From positions 1 through 64,000 of the forward strand of contig JASANG010003148.1 of NCBI GenBank assembly GCA_030248215.1: a stretch of DNA of 64,000 nt, written 5' to 3'. The notes below the pieces were generated by a model. It had not been told where the DNA came from, searched no databases, and saw nothing but the letters and a program-made list of their open reading frames with translations. The position numbers were made by a program, and so were the translations under genes. Origin of the DNA: Enoplolaimus lenunculus. Lineage: Eukaryota; Nematoda; Enoplea; Enoplida; Thoracostomopsidae. Positions 12,601 through 22,070 of the stretch are shown one piece after another. How positions within the stretch are numbered: position 1 is the first letter of the stretch; the number at the start of each line of letters is the position of its first letter.

Positions 12601-12787
12601 TCGAGCGCACGTTTTACTCTGATGGAGTCGAATTTGACTCAGTTTGTGTAGTCCCGTAGAGCCTATTTCGGAGAGAGTCAATTTGACTAAACTTTCTAAT
12701 GTTTGCTAATTTTTTATAATTTTGCAATTTCAGAAAACGGCTACAAATGAAGTTACTCGAGCGTTGCTGTTGTTGGAAGAATCTTGA
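3662..12787 (+). CDS. 792-aa Ser/Thr-rich, probably disordered protein with KEN motif; 7 exons
   Basis: Coding exons: 3662-4929, 5810-5943, 6376-6734, 7686-7938, 9621-9745, 10781-10966 and 12734-12787 (TGA). All six junctions keep frame (phases 2, 1, 0, 1, 0, 0) with GT donors and TTTCAG, TTTTAG or TTGCAG acceptors; total 2379 bases. I recognise no domain. Visible: a hydrophobic Leu-rich stretch near residues 43-60, a likely amphipathic helix (ALNFILETLEKYE), a CSHC pair, a KEN motif at 289-291 (NKENVP), a Ser/Gly-rich region around 235-275, a basic KTPKKRLPAK patch at the start of exon 5, and a short C terminus, TRALLLLEES. The composition suggests a disordered nuclear or regulatory protein (inference). 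An acceptor (TTTTTCAG) 66 bases before the ATG suggests a 5' UTR intron or trans-splice site, and an out-of-frame ATG lies between. The structure is well supported; the function is unknown. Confidence 0.75.
5061..5325. mobile_element. MITE family A in intron 1 of the 792-aa gene
   Basis: It starts GCCCATGTAATATTAGG and has the AAGCTTAAG...TTAGGC core and the TATACTACTGTTCCAGCCCTGTT right end. The ends have diverged. Confidence 0.6.
5378..5577. mobile_element. MITE family A with 8-bp target duplication
   Basis: The ends are GGCCAATGTAAAGAACAGGG and its inverse (TGATATTTACATGGGCC). The core is (TAAGCC)n. Perfect 8-bp direct repeats AAGGAAGT flank it (5370-5377 and 5578-5585), as for hAT-superfamily insertions. 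It lies in intron 1 of the 792-aa gene. Confidence 0.9.
6818..7176. mobile_element. MITE family A plus a second partial copy
   Basis: The first copy spans 6818-6976, with near-identical 8-mers outside its ends (CAAATTTT / AAAATTTT). A partial copy with the same core and a CATTGGTC end follows at 7078-7176. The repeated ATTTCAACTTTTTGACAG-like spacer suggests a local duplication. Confidence 0.75.
7493..7620. repeat. Family J dispersed repeat, fragment
   Basis: Pieces such as CATGAAGGGCATACAATGG, GACTTACAAGCAAGGTTG and a CCCCGCCCCCGGCTAC end match the many J copies that begin near GTAGCCAGCTCACCTTGCTA. Confidence 0.55.
8016..9137. other. Intron sequence without a recognised element
   Basis: AT-rich part of intron 4 of the 792-aa gene. 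It has a short TTGAATTTTCCCGC tandem motif at 8520-8605. A 103-codon open stretch at 8073-8384 has no ATG at its start and no splice support, so I do not call it. Confidence 0.5.
9138..9480. mobile_element. MITE family G (TATTCACACGTGCAAG ends)
   Basis: It starts ATATTCACACGTGCAAG and is full of CTTGCAGCTGCAAG inverted motifs; its decayed end carries GAACGTGCAAG. Sister copies at 17020 and 54907 have better ends. Confidence 0.65.
9843..10080. mobile_element. MITE family A in intron 5
   Basis: The left end is GTCCATGTAAAGATCAGG, the core is TTAGGC-like, and the right end is CCCTGTTCCATACATTGGCC. It begins about 100 bases after the exon 5 donor. Confidence 0.8.
10123..10548. mobile_element. 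MITE family E
   Basis: It opens ACTGCGGTGACCCGAATACG and follows the E body; the right end is decayed. Confidence 0.75.
10555..10610. repeat. Family L fragment
   Basis: GTGCCGTCCGTCAACGTCC and its near-inverse match the better copy at 25733-26043. Confidence 0.5.
10640..10749. mobile_element. MITE family A, left-truncated, abutting exon 6
   Basis: It has the family-A core and a CTGTTCTTTGCATTGGCC right end, 31 bases before exon 6 of the 792-aa gene. Confidence 0.7.
11020..11875. mobile_element. MITE family H cluster with nested CCGGAA-rich block
   Basis: Ends such as TTTTCAAATGTGTGTAGCACC and its inverse (GGTGATAGGTGCTACACA) occur several times. A CCGGAATCGGAATCGG-rich block at 11455-11845 splits the cluster. 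At least two H insertions appear overlaid. Confidence 0.6.
12151..12349. mobile_element. MITE family A
   Basis: It starts GGCCAATGCATCTATAAC, has a (TAAGCC)n core and a diverged GATCTTGAAATGGGCT end. It lies in intron 6 of the 792-aa gene. Confidence 0.75.
12552..12688. mobile_element. MITE family D, right end lost
   Basis: It starts CATTGCAAAAAATGGTTAG after a TA and has the family-D palindrome, ending about 45 bases before the last exon of the 792-aa gene. Confidence 0.65.
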
Positions 12788-12836
12788 TGCTTTAACGTTT
12801 TCAAGAATTATTCGTTTAAATGTGTTGATTTTGTTA

Positions 12837-13066
12837 CACTGTAAATTCCAATGAGTTAACTAGTTAACTCAGACGGAAAATTAGTTATTTCTGAGTTTAC
12901 AATAGAAAACTTTAGCTCACTCTGAGTTCAGTTGATTCCGAGGAAGTTGATTACTTAAATCAGAATGAGTTAAATCATCTCAGAATTTTGAGTTCTGATA
13001 GTCCTTACTCAGACTTAGTGATTCAACTCATTATGAGTGGAAATCAACTCACTGGAGTTTACCGTG
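12837..13066. mobile_element. MITE family C in the 3' UTR of the 792-aa gene
   Basis: CACTGTAAATTCCAATGAG opens 50 bases after the stop codon, and the element ends GGAGTTTACCGTG. The first AATAAA (13116-13121) lies beyond it, so the MITE is probably transcribed in the 3' UTR. Confidence 0.75.
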
Positions 13067-13115
13067 ATAGTTTTATATTTCGATGCTCCAAAATGCACCA
13101 AAATGTTTAAAAAAA

Positions 13116-13121
13116 AATAAA
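13116..13121 (+). terminator. Possible poly(A) signal of the 792-aa gene
   Basis: AATAAA about 330 bases after the TGA at 12785-12787. Confidence 0.4.
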
Positions 13122-13177
13122 TTTAAAGCATAGAAACTTGTAGGCTAACTTGTAAGCTAAACTTTCAATAATTTTAA

Positions 13178-13414
13178 CACTAAATTCTATTGAGTTAATT
13201 ATATCTCAGATGAATTGAATCATTCAGTGTGAGTTACAAACTATAAAAACTCGGAATTTCGAATTTATTGAACTTATTCTGAGTTAATCAATCAACATGC
13301 CAGAGAATTTGCTCATTTCAGACTAAGTTAATATTCACTGATAGTAATTCCGAAATAACCAACTCGCTAGCTGAATTGATTAATCAACTTATGGTAATTT
13401 ACTAATTTACTGTG
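13178..13414. mobile_element. MITE family C, diverged
   Basis: Starts CACTAAATTCTATTGAG and ends TTTACTGTG, with the internal AACTCAG/CTGAGTT blocks. Confidence 0.65.
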
Positions 13415-13562
13415 TAGTGAATCAAATTTAATGTTGCAGTTCGTCGATAAAACATTTTTCTTGCAAACTTACCACATCTGATTCTGGAAAAAAACACTGA
13501 ATTCAACGAATTTTTGGTATTTACTTGAAACCGTTTTAATATTTGAGAAAACAAACACAATA

Positions 13563-13976
13563 CACTGTAAATTCCAGTTAGTTGATTTTTCGTTCAGAAT
13601 GAGTTGAATCACTCAGCCTGAGTGAAGACTATCGCCACACAGAATTCTTGGTCGATTCAACTCAGTCTGAATTAAATTATTTTTCTCGCCCGGAATCGAC
13701 TCAACTCAGAATGAGAAACAACTCAACTAAGAGTGAGTTTAATGTATACCAATATTAACCCTCAATGGCCAATGTATAGTACAGAGCCGTTTACAGTATA
13801 GTACACGCGTATTCCTAAGCCTAAGCGTAAGAATAAGCTTATACTGAAGCTTAAGCCTAAAGCAAAAAATAATCTAAAGCGTACGCTTACATAGTTGTAG
13901 TTCCGTATAAAACGCCAACTCAACGATAACTAACTCGCTGGCTGAGTTGATTAATTAACTCATTGAAATTTACAGT
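13563..13976. mobile_element. MITE family C split by a family-A copy
   Basis: The left part starts CACTGTAAATTCCAGTTAG. A partial family-A element (about 13766-13915, TGGCCAATGTATAG start, TAAGCC core) interrupts it. The C sequence resumes at CCAACTCAACGATAAC and ends GAAATTTACAGTA. A is therefore younger than C here. Confidence 0.75.
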
Positions 13977-14191
13977 ATACAGAATGTATTGATGCTTGTT
14001 TGCAAATGTCCGTTAAAGTTCAACTGGTTTTAAATATATTTTTTATTGAAATGTACTTTTGTGTTCATTTGTATATAAAATATGTCTCACCGAAATGTCT
14101 TTCATTATATATCATAGTTAATAAAAATATTAATACATGCGTTCATCATCTCAATCGAACTTCACTCGGCCAAATCGTTTTCACGGGCGTA

Positions 14192-14445
14192 CACTGTAAA
14201 TTCCAATGAGTTGATTAATCAATTCAGCAAGCGAGTTGGTTATTTCTGAATGAATATCATTAAAATTATTAACTCACTCTAAGTTGACTTGATTGTCACT
14301 CTGAGTTGAGTTGACTCTGGGTGAGTTGGATAATTAACTGAGAATGAATTGAATTAACTCAAACTTCTGAGTTCTTATAGTCCTATCTCAGACTCAGCGA
14401 TTCAACTCATTCTGAGTTAAAATCAACTCACTGAAATTTACAGTG
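14192..14445. mobile_element. MITE family C, well preserved
   Basis: TA-CACTGTAAATTCCAATGAG ... GAAATTTACAGTG-TA: complete, with TA on both sides. Confidence 0.85.
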
Positions 14446-14687
14446 TAGCAAAGATTTTATTTCATGAGAATGCAAAAAGTTTTCACCTCAAAACTTTATG
14501 TTATCCTATAACCAGCATGGATTACTTATTTCTTTCGCGTTCAACAGTTTCTGGACAAAATATCTGTTCAAATAAGCAGTAACCAACAATAAAAACTATC
14601 TTGGTACACAACCATGTGGCTTAATTTAATTGGTTCATATTAATCTTAACGTACAAAAATGCTTTTATATATTTGTTTAACTTTTAG

Positions 14688-15000
14688 GCCAATGCATAGA
14701 ACAGGTCCGTAACAGTAGTATAAGCATATTCCTAAGCATGAGACTGAACCTAGAAAAATTTAGTCTAAAGCTAAGCTTGATCTATTGCAGTCCAGCAGAA
14801 ATACGTTCCGCACGTGAACGTAATACACGGGAGTACTTTTCATACATAAGATCAAGGGATGTTTTCGAAATTATGCTAATTGGCACATGTAAACATCAGG
14901 GGCGTCCAGTTTTTCTGTGGGACTACAACAGAGTAAGCTTAAGCTTTAGATCAATTTTTGCTTGGCTTAGGCTTAGGCTTAGGTTTAAGCTTAAAATATA
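14688..15000. mobile_element. Two partial family-A MITEs
   Basis: The first (14688-14818) starts GGCCAATGCATAGAACAGG and ends near AGAAATACGTTCCGC. The second (about 14880-15000) starts GGCACATGTAAACATCAGG and stops inside its TTAGGC core. Confidence 0.65.
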
Positions 15001-15711
15001 ATTCTCGGCGAGAATAAAAGCCTAACGGCGTTCGAATTCTTACCACTTGTGGATCCAATTACGGCAACTCAGGCGATATCATTCCAACAGGAATCAAATC
15101 CGTAATTTTTTCAAAATTTAGTTCTAAATTTACCCTTGGTTTCTCAGTCTGATTTGTTTTGCTTGCGAGTTTTTTCACTATCGCGTGGTCGCCAGTCGCA
15201 GCTTCTTTGGATCCGGCGCTAGTACTTACTGGTGAGTTTTCGTTATAGTAAGAACGCTTAAAAATAGATATAGTGTGTGTTTTATCGTGTTGTTTTTCAC
15301 AAATTCTTTTCTATAAATAGAAAAACATTTTAGCGAAATGAAATAAAATGAGAGAATTTTCTGGAAAACTGACTCAAAACCAAATGAAATTTAAAAGTAA
15401 AATAATAAGAAAAATTATGTAAAATTGAAAAAACAATTCAAATTTATAGCTGAATATTTAAGCAGTAAAGCAGTTGCATGCAAAGTTGTTAGAAATTTTG
15501 CAATTGAAAACCAACGTTTAGTTGCTATTTTCAGCAGCGCCGTTTTTTGTAGAATTTAAGCGAAAAACGAACTTGTTGCGATGCTTAAAGGAAAATATGA
15601 AAATTTTTGCTAATATATAAACGCTTGAAAATTGTACGAAAATGTTCAGTTGAAACTATTAAAGCTTTTCTCGTTGACAATTTTTCAAACGTAACATTTT
15701 GTCATTGTGCG
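15001..15711. other. Presumed promoter and 5' region of the DM13 gene
   Basis: No repeat was identified between the family-A pieces and the ATG at 15712. AT-rich; no TATA box clear enough to call. Confidence 0.35.
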
Positions 15712-18700
15712 ATGAAGTATGGCAGAATTTTATTTATTTTGGCATTACAAGGTGAGAAATGTTTTGCACATTTTCATCCGGAACATTTTTGCATTTTTTT
15801 CCGGTTTTAGTGTTAAAATGGGCGACGCTGGTTCGGTATTTTGGGCCAATGTATAGAACAGCGCCGTTAGTATAAGCATATTTCGAAGCTCAAGCCTAAG
15901 CCTAAGCGTAAAATAGAGCTTATACCTAAGCCTAAGCCTAAGCCTGAGCGTAAAAAGAAGCTTATTCCTAAGCCTAAGCCTGAGCCTAAGCAAAAATTAG
16001 TCTAAAGCTTAATAACCATATTCAGTGGCGGTCCTGTTGAAAAATGTTCCGCCCCCGATCTTTACATGGACTGGTATTTTTACCCTGGCCGCTGTTACAG
16101 GTTTGACAGAATGGCTGGAGAAGACCTTGTCCTTCAACAAATACCTTAAAATTTTTTAATGTTACCAAACCAGCCTCTAGGAAAACCTTAGTACTTTAAT
16201 ACCCGGAAGAATACATACATTGGGTCACTATAAATTTTTGTGACCCACGAGTCCACAAATGCTTCCGGCGACACGGCCCAGCAAATTTGTTTTCTAAACA
16301 AAGGTAAGTAGCAAACATTTTAAACCGGCATTTACATCCGGTAAGTTATGGATAGGAGGTCTTTGCGTCCTACGGACGGTTCCTTCATTTATCGTAAAAT
16401 GTTTTAAACATTGAAAGAATTTTCGTTATCGGCAAAAGTTTCTTTGGTGCTAAAATTTAATAACAATTTTTCATTTTAAGTCAAAAACTTCTACAATTTT
16501 TTCTTTCGTATATACTTTGTTTTTCTAGGCACCATTTTGATTGGTACCAATGCAAAAGAATGGCACGGGGAGCGTATTGGACGTATGCACAACTCAATCG
16601 TATACTTGGTCAATGAAACAACAATTCAAATACCGAATTTTAAAATGGATAAAAGTAAAAATGAAATTAGTAATAACTTTATGCTGCAAGAAAAAAAAAT
16701 GAAAACAAATTTGAATAGAAACAACAACAACAAAACAACAAAAACAAAAACACAACAACCACAATAATAATAACAACAACAACGACAACAACAACAACAA
16801 CAACAACAATAACAACAACAACAACAACAATAACAAAAACAACAACAACATGATAATAATAATAATAATAATAAAAATACTAAGGGACCGCTGTACTTGT
16901 GGTGTGTCAGCAAATTTGTATTTACAAGCAGCTTAGAGTTCCGTTGTTAAGGCATTGAAATAGTCAAAAAGTATGTCACGACACTAAATAATTTTATCCT
17001 TTCTCCAGAAGAAAAATCTAAAGTCCTATTCACACGTGCATGTTGCAGCTGCAAATTGCACCCAGAACTTGCATTTTTTATCAGCCACTGAAAAAACGGC
17101 TGCAATAAATTCAGTGAACTTGCATGGTTATTCACGCATATGAACTAAATTCTTCGATTTTTAATGAAAAATTTGCAGCTGCAAGTACTCGCAGCAAAAA
17201 CTTGCACGTGTGAGTAGGGCTTTTTATGCTCTTTGATAGCCAATGTTGTTTGAAACACGCACTTTAATTAGAGATATGAAAATTTTCCATTAATTCACAG
17301 GTTGAATTAAGTCATATTTCTGCAACCCTGACAAAGCTTATTTTCTGTGTTTTCTTTAGGCGGCGCAATGTATTTGATGTTCGATTCAAAACCTGCATCA
17401 CAGCTTTACGTGGTTCGACCTGCAACGGCAACAAAACGCGACTCGCTTAAACCAATGTACGTTTCTCTTACAAAGCCGCCGCATGTCTGCCTTCGGCCGT
17501 TGTCAAATTTTAGGCAGAGGTTTCATCATTTTCACTAGTGAATTTTTTCCATCAATTTCACTAGTGAATTTTTTCATCAATTTCACTAGTGAATTTTTTC
17601 CATCAATTTCACTAGTGAATTTTTTCCATCAATTTCACTAGTGAATTTTTTCATCAATTTCACTAGTGAATTTTTTCATCAATTTCACTAGTGAATTTTT
17701 TCATCAATTTCACTAGTGAATTTTTTCATCAATTTCACTAGTGAATTTTTTCCATCAATTTCACTAGTGAATTTTTTCATCAATTTCACTAGTGAATTTT
17801 TTCAGCAATTTCACTAGTGAATTTTTTCATCAATTTCACTAGTGAATTTTTTCATCAATTTCGCTAGTGAATTTTTTCATCAATTTCACAAGTGAATTTT
17901 TCATCAATTTCACAAGTGAATTTTTTCATCAATTTCGCTAGTGAATTTTTTCATCAATTTCACAAGTGAATTTTTCCATCAATTTCACTAGTGAATTTTT
18001 CATCAATTTCACTAGTTAATTTTTTCATATTCTTATAAAACTTTACCTCGTTCAGTGCTTTTAATTTGGTAACATTTGAGTAATTTTCATAAACTTTAAA
18101 TTTCAAAATGTCACACACAAATTTGAAAATATAATTTTGACAACTGTTGACATACAGAAAATTTAAGTTACTCGATGTTTTCTATTAGCAAATTTAATCC
18201 TAAGCTTAAGTATAACGCTAATCATTTGCGTAAGCCATAGTGCAATATTTTTCATTATTCGATTCCGGTATTAAATATGGTATGGTTTTCAGTTTCTGGT
18301 TTCAGTTTCGTTCCCGGCATTTTTGTAATACTATTACCACTTGACCTAAGCCCAAATCTAAGCTTGCAAATGGGTATAAGCGTACAAGAACCGGTAAAAG
18401 TTATAGAAAACACCTGGACAAACGTATACGAAACAAAACAATTATCGCAAACTACAAAGGAAGCATACCACGTGTCAAACGAATCGGATTGGCCCGCAAA
18501 CCGAACAGAGTAAGATATTCCTTACTTTTGAGTTATTTTAAAGTTTCAATTTTATAACCAAATTCTAATTTACTAAACCTTGCGTACAATTTGTTTCAAA
18601 CGCCGACTCATGTAAAAATCAGGGACAGATCGTTTTTTGGCGGGACTGCAATAGAGTAAGCTTAAGCTTTAGACTAGTTTTTTCCTTAGGCTCAGGTTTA

Positions 18701-21461
18701 GGTTTAGGTTTCGGAATATCATTGGCCCAAATTCTACCGAAGCCAGTGGTCGATTCTTCATCACAACTGGAGGACACCCTTTCAACTGATCCTGAGTTGC
18801 ACCAACATCTACACTGTAAATTCCAAAGAATTGACTAACTAATTCACCTAGCGAGTTAATTATTTCTGAAATAATATCAGTAAACATCAACTCACTCTGA
18901 ACTGAGTTGATTCTCACTCTAAGTTGAGTTGACTCTGTGTGAGTTGCTTATTAAGCTCAGAATGAATTGAATTAACTCAAAATTCCAAGTACTGATAGTC
19001 CTAACGCAGACTGAGTGATTCAACTCATTCTGAGTTAAAATCAACTCATTGAAATTTACACAGCGTATTCGTTTTAGAGGTCACGTTTAGACGACTCAGT
19101 TGAAGTGAACATTTCACCAGAACGCGTACCAAAGCCCCATAACACCAAAGCTAAAATGAGCACACGGCTGTACGGCGTATCGTCTGGTGACGTTGTTGTG
19201 CTCAGCCGACGAACTTTGATGGTAACCGATTTTCAATACAGAGGCGACAAAGCCCCTGGTAAGCCTGTGTACCCATTCATTTATGTTAGTAAACGCTTCA
19301 TTGCTGGTTTGTACGCTGAAATTTAACGAAAACTATTTTTAAAATTTTCCTGATTTCGGCCTATGTATAGAACAGGGCCGGTACAGTTGTATAAGCGTAT
19401 TCCTAAGCCTAAGTCTAAGCCTAAGCCTAAGGTTAAGCCTAAGCCTAAGCCTACGCATAAGCAAAAAATTAGTCTAAAGCTTAAACTGACTCTATTGTAG
19501 CCCCTACGGAAAACGGTCGGGCCCGTTCTATACGTGGGCAATATTTGATTGGTTGTTTAGCAAAGAAAACACAATTTTTTTAGCTTATGTCGATTAGTTG
19601 AATTGTCTCAGCTAACATTGGCTGGTTTCGGAAACCCTACTTAAGTACTACTTAGCACAAGTACGTGCAAAGCAATTATTAAACCATTTTGCCGAGTTTA
19701 AAAGCGTAGTTAAGATAAGTAATTACTTAAGCCGCTGACTATATTTGATGTATTAAAAAGTAACCGTTCACGCATACTAACCTTTTGGTACAGTTGAAAT
19801 TGCAGAATGGTGCCTCCTTTAATAAAGAGCAAAACAATTACTTGTAAAGACTACGGCTGATATTTAGCGTTTATTTGGTTTTGCACAAAAATTAAGTAAT
19901 TAATTAAGTATAACTTAAGTAAATACTTAAGTTAGGTTTCAAAACCCCAGCGATTAAGTTTTTAACACAGAACACGCAAAATTTCACAAACTTTACGAAA
20001 AAAAACAGATTTAATCGTCTCGCCCGTTTTCTAATACTTTTTATTCCAAAGTAGAATTTCATAGTTTTAGATGGATTTGTGTTCGCTGGAAAACGAGATC
20101 AAGTGATCATTCCTCATAAACGAGAAAAAGGACACAAATGTTTTCTGCGCGATTACGATACTGCGCCAAAGTGAGTTCCACGTAGAAAAGTGTTTTTGAG
20201 GTCGAATGTAGCGAGCGATAAAATTTTTTACCATCAAAAAGCCAAAAAAAAGTTATTACTTTGAACCCAGTTGAAACGGATACACTGTAAATTGCAATGA
20301 GTTGAATAATCAATTCAGCTAGCGAGTTTAGTTCTTTCTTAGTTTATAACTATAAGCATTAGCTCTCAATGAGTTGAGTTCATTTTCACTCTAATTTGAT
20401 TTGATACTGGGTGAGTTGATTGATTAACTCAGAACGGATTGAATCAGCTCACAGTTTTGAGTTCTGATAGACCTAACTCAGACTGAGTGATTCTACTCAT
20501 TTTGAGTTAAAATCAACTCCCTAAAATCTTCAGTGTATATTCTTGTCTCAAGAAATTTGGCATACTGATATATTCGCTCAATTTTTTCTATGAACAACGT
20601 TGCCGTTCGTAGTTTGAGTGGTTTTGTTTATCCGGCAGTCTTAAGAATTAGCACGGTGGCCTATCGTCCTCATGACCTTGAGTGATCATTTTGAGCTCAA
20701 ATTTGAATTTTCGAAAAATACTCCAATTGTTTGGAGAATATGCACCAATGACACTGGTAAAGGCTTTATAGTTTAGGGCCAAAATTGTATTAACAAAAAA
20801 CAAAGTTTGGTCCTTGACAGAAGCATTGCTTTAACTGTTAAAGCTCGTAATATGGTCCGTATTTTATTATTGCCTTAGCGAATTGAAGAGAAATATTCAT
20901 TACAATACAGTACGAAGCCAATGTTACTTTTATGGCCGTAAACAGTACATTAAGCATATTCCTAAACCTATGTCTACGCGTTGAAAACAGACTAAACAAA
21001 AACCTGTACTTAAGCCTAAACTTAATCTGCGAAAACAACGTAGTCTAAAGACTAAGCTTAGCGGATTTTGGCATTGTAACTGGTGTGTTTACAGCATCAA
21101 AAGCGATAAAATAGCGTTATAAAAATAAATTTTTAGGTAAACAAGTATTTTTCTTTCCAGGTTCCGGCTCCGGTTCCGGTATTTTTTAACATTCCGGTTC
21201 GGGTATCTTATAATTCCGGTTGCACCTTAGCCCTAAAACAGGCTCTGTACTGTATCTTTGGCTGTTATTTTTAGACCAAAAGCAATCAAACATAAAGTGA
21301 CAAAACGAGACATTATAGTCGACTTGCCCGAAGGGGTCGATATCACCGATATTGACTTCGTCGGCGTCTATTGTTACCAGTACTCGGAAGATTTTGGACA
21401 CGCGATTCTTAGCAACATTCCAAAACAACTACCAGCGTACGTACCACCGATTGAACAATAA
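15712..21461 (+). CDS. Secreted protein with two DM13 domains, 310 aa; 7 exons
   Basis: Exons: 15712-15751, 16529-16654, 17360-17456, 18306-18509, 19080-19258, 20071-20170 and 21275-21461 (TAA). Phases 1, 1, 2, 2, 1, 2 agree at every junction; total 933 bases. Exon 1 is a signal peptide (MKYGRILFILALQ). The second DM13 domain (about residues 185-295) is clear: RLYGVSSGDVVVLSRRTL, TDFQYRG, then GFVFAG, DIIVDLPEG, DITDIDFVGVYC, and the DM13-type FGH. The first (about 28-120) aligns more weakly (IVYLVNETTIQIPNFKM, AMYLMFDSKP, FVILLPLDLSPNL) and lacks the late Cys and FGH. A Ser/Thr- and Glu-rich linker joins them. DM13 domains occur in secreted or membrane-attached proteins and are suspected redox or electron-transfer modules (family knowledge). 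The exon 5 acceptor is a tandem TTTTAGAG, where the second AG gives the right phase. An AATAAA overlaps the stop. The role here is unknown. Confidence 0.85.
15843..16072. mobile_element. MITE family A with 8-bp target duplication, intron 1 of the DM13 gene
   Basis: It starts GGGCCAATGTATAGAACAG and ends CTTTACATGGACT. GGTATTTT is repeated exactly on both sides (15835-15842 and 16073-16080). Confidence 0.9.
16722..16876. repeat. (AAC)n microsatellite passing into (AAT)n
   Basis: About 150 bases of AAC/ACA triplets and then AAT triplets just after exon 2 of the DM13 gene. In other frames it gives spurious Leu- or Cys-rich open stretches. Confidence 0.95.
17020..17223. mobile_element. MITE family G
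   Basis: AAGTCCTATTCACACGTGCA at the left and the inverse (CTTGCACGTGTGAGTAGGGCTT) at the right. The interior is rich in TTGCAGCTGCAA. It lies in intron 2 of the DM13 gene. Confidence 0.8.
17530..18029. repeat. 25-bp minisatellite, about 20 copies, intron 3 of the DM13 gene
   Basis: The unit is about TTTCACTAGTGAATTTTTTCATCAA. Each contains the perfect 12-bp palindrome TTCACTAGTGAA (some TTCACAAGTGAA or TTCGCTAGTGAA). It starts about 70 bases after the exon 3 donor. Confidence 0.95.
18607..18730. mobile_element. MITE family A, partial
   Basis: ACTCATGTAAAAATCAGGGAC start, AAGCTTAAGCTTTAGACTA and a short TTAGG core, then an ATTGGCCC end. It lies in intron 4 of the DM13 gene. Confidence 0.7.
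18812..19064. mobile_element. MITE family C just before exon 5 of the DM13 gene
   Basis: It starts CACTGTAAATTCCAAAGAATT and ends at a damaged TTTACACAG, about 15 bases before exon 5. It therefore borders or supplies part of the acceptor region. Confidence 0.8.
19357..19539. mobile_element. MITE family A
   Basis: CGGCCTATGTATAGAACAGGGCCGG start, (TAAGCC)n core and a TTCTATACGTGGGC end. It lies in intron 5 of the DM13 gene. Confidence 0.8.
19617..19953. mobile_element. MITE family F (GGCTGGGTTTC ends, CTTAAGTA motifs)
   Basis: The start TTGGCTGGTTTCGGAAACCC and the inverse end GGTTTCAAAACCCCAGC bracket many CTTAAGTA/TACTTAAG motifs. Sister copies: 55926 and 60907. Confidence 0.75.
20283..20535. 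mobile_element. MITE family C
   Basis: CACTGTAAATTGCAATGAG start, AAAATCTTCAGTG end, TA at both flanks. It lies in intron 6 of the DM13 gene. Confidence 0.8.
20925..21060. mobile_element. MITE family A, partial
   Basis: GGCCGTAAACAGTACATTAAGCATATTCCTAA, then degenerate TAAGCC units and GTCTAAAGACTAAGCTTA. The right end is lost. Confidence 0.5.
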
Positions 21462-21462
21462 A
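21457..21462 (+). terminator. AATAAA overlapping the DM13 stop codon
   Basis: The stop TAA at 21459-21461 lies inside AATAAA. This could serve as the poly(A) signal only with a very short 3' UTR; no other is obvious nearby. Confidence 0.35.
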
Positions 21463-21519
21463 ATACAAAAAAGAAAGAAATTTATTTTGCAAATTACATA
21501 GCTAATAATAATATATTCC

Positions 21520-21690
21520 GCGGCGACTTTAGATGTTTCTGACGTGGGAGCGGGCTGACAAATGTTACGAAACGCAATTTGTACTGCATGTGCCAATTTT
21601 CAGAGTAGCAAAATTTGTAGGGAACTTAGCATTTAATCACAAAAAAATTTCTGGCAGGGGTGTACACGGCCCTATCTGAATTCGCTAGTC
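21520..21690. repeat. Family K dispersed repeat
   Basis: GCGGGCTGACAAATGTTACGAAACGCA, then ATCACAAAAAAATTTCTGGCAGGGGTGTACACG, matches copies near 25775, 31835 and 33125. Confidence 0.55.
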
Positions 21691-21816
21691 AATACATTTC
21701 TCAACTATTAAAAAAACTAAAAATTGTAATTAGCAAGTTTGTGCACACTATTGGTGATTTCAGAACACACTGAGCTGAGCTGTGTATTTGCAGAAGAATA
21801 ACTGCAATCATTGCAG

Positions 21817-22070
21817 CGGCCCATGTATAGAACAGGGCCAGATCGTTTTCCGGAGGGGCTATAATACAGTCAGTTTAAGCTTTAGACTAATTTTTTGCTT
21901 AGGCTTACGCTTAGGCTTAGGTATAGGCTCATCCATACGCTTACGCTTAGGTTTAGGTTTAGGCTTACGCTTAGGCTTAGGCTTAGGATTAGGATTAGGC
22001 TTAGACTTAGGCTTAGGCTTAGGCTTAGGAATATGCTTATACTACTGTTCCGGCCCTGTTCTATACATGA
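21817..22070. mobile_element. MITE family A with the longest TTAGGC array
   Basis: CGGCCCATGTATAGAACAGGGCC and its exact inverse (GGCCCTGTTCTATACATG) form the ends. Between them, 21897-22032 is a run of about 22 TTAGGC-like hexamers (TTAGGC, TTACGC, TTAGGT, TTAGGA). Flanks CATTGCAG and CCATTGCC look like a decayed 8-bp duplication. Confidence 0.85.

Noticed and set aside
16594-16913. Minus-strand open frames rich in Leu and Cys
   Set aside because: They are translations of the AAC/AAT microsatellite just after a DM13 exon.
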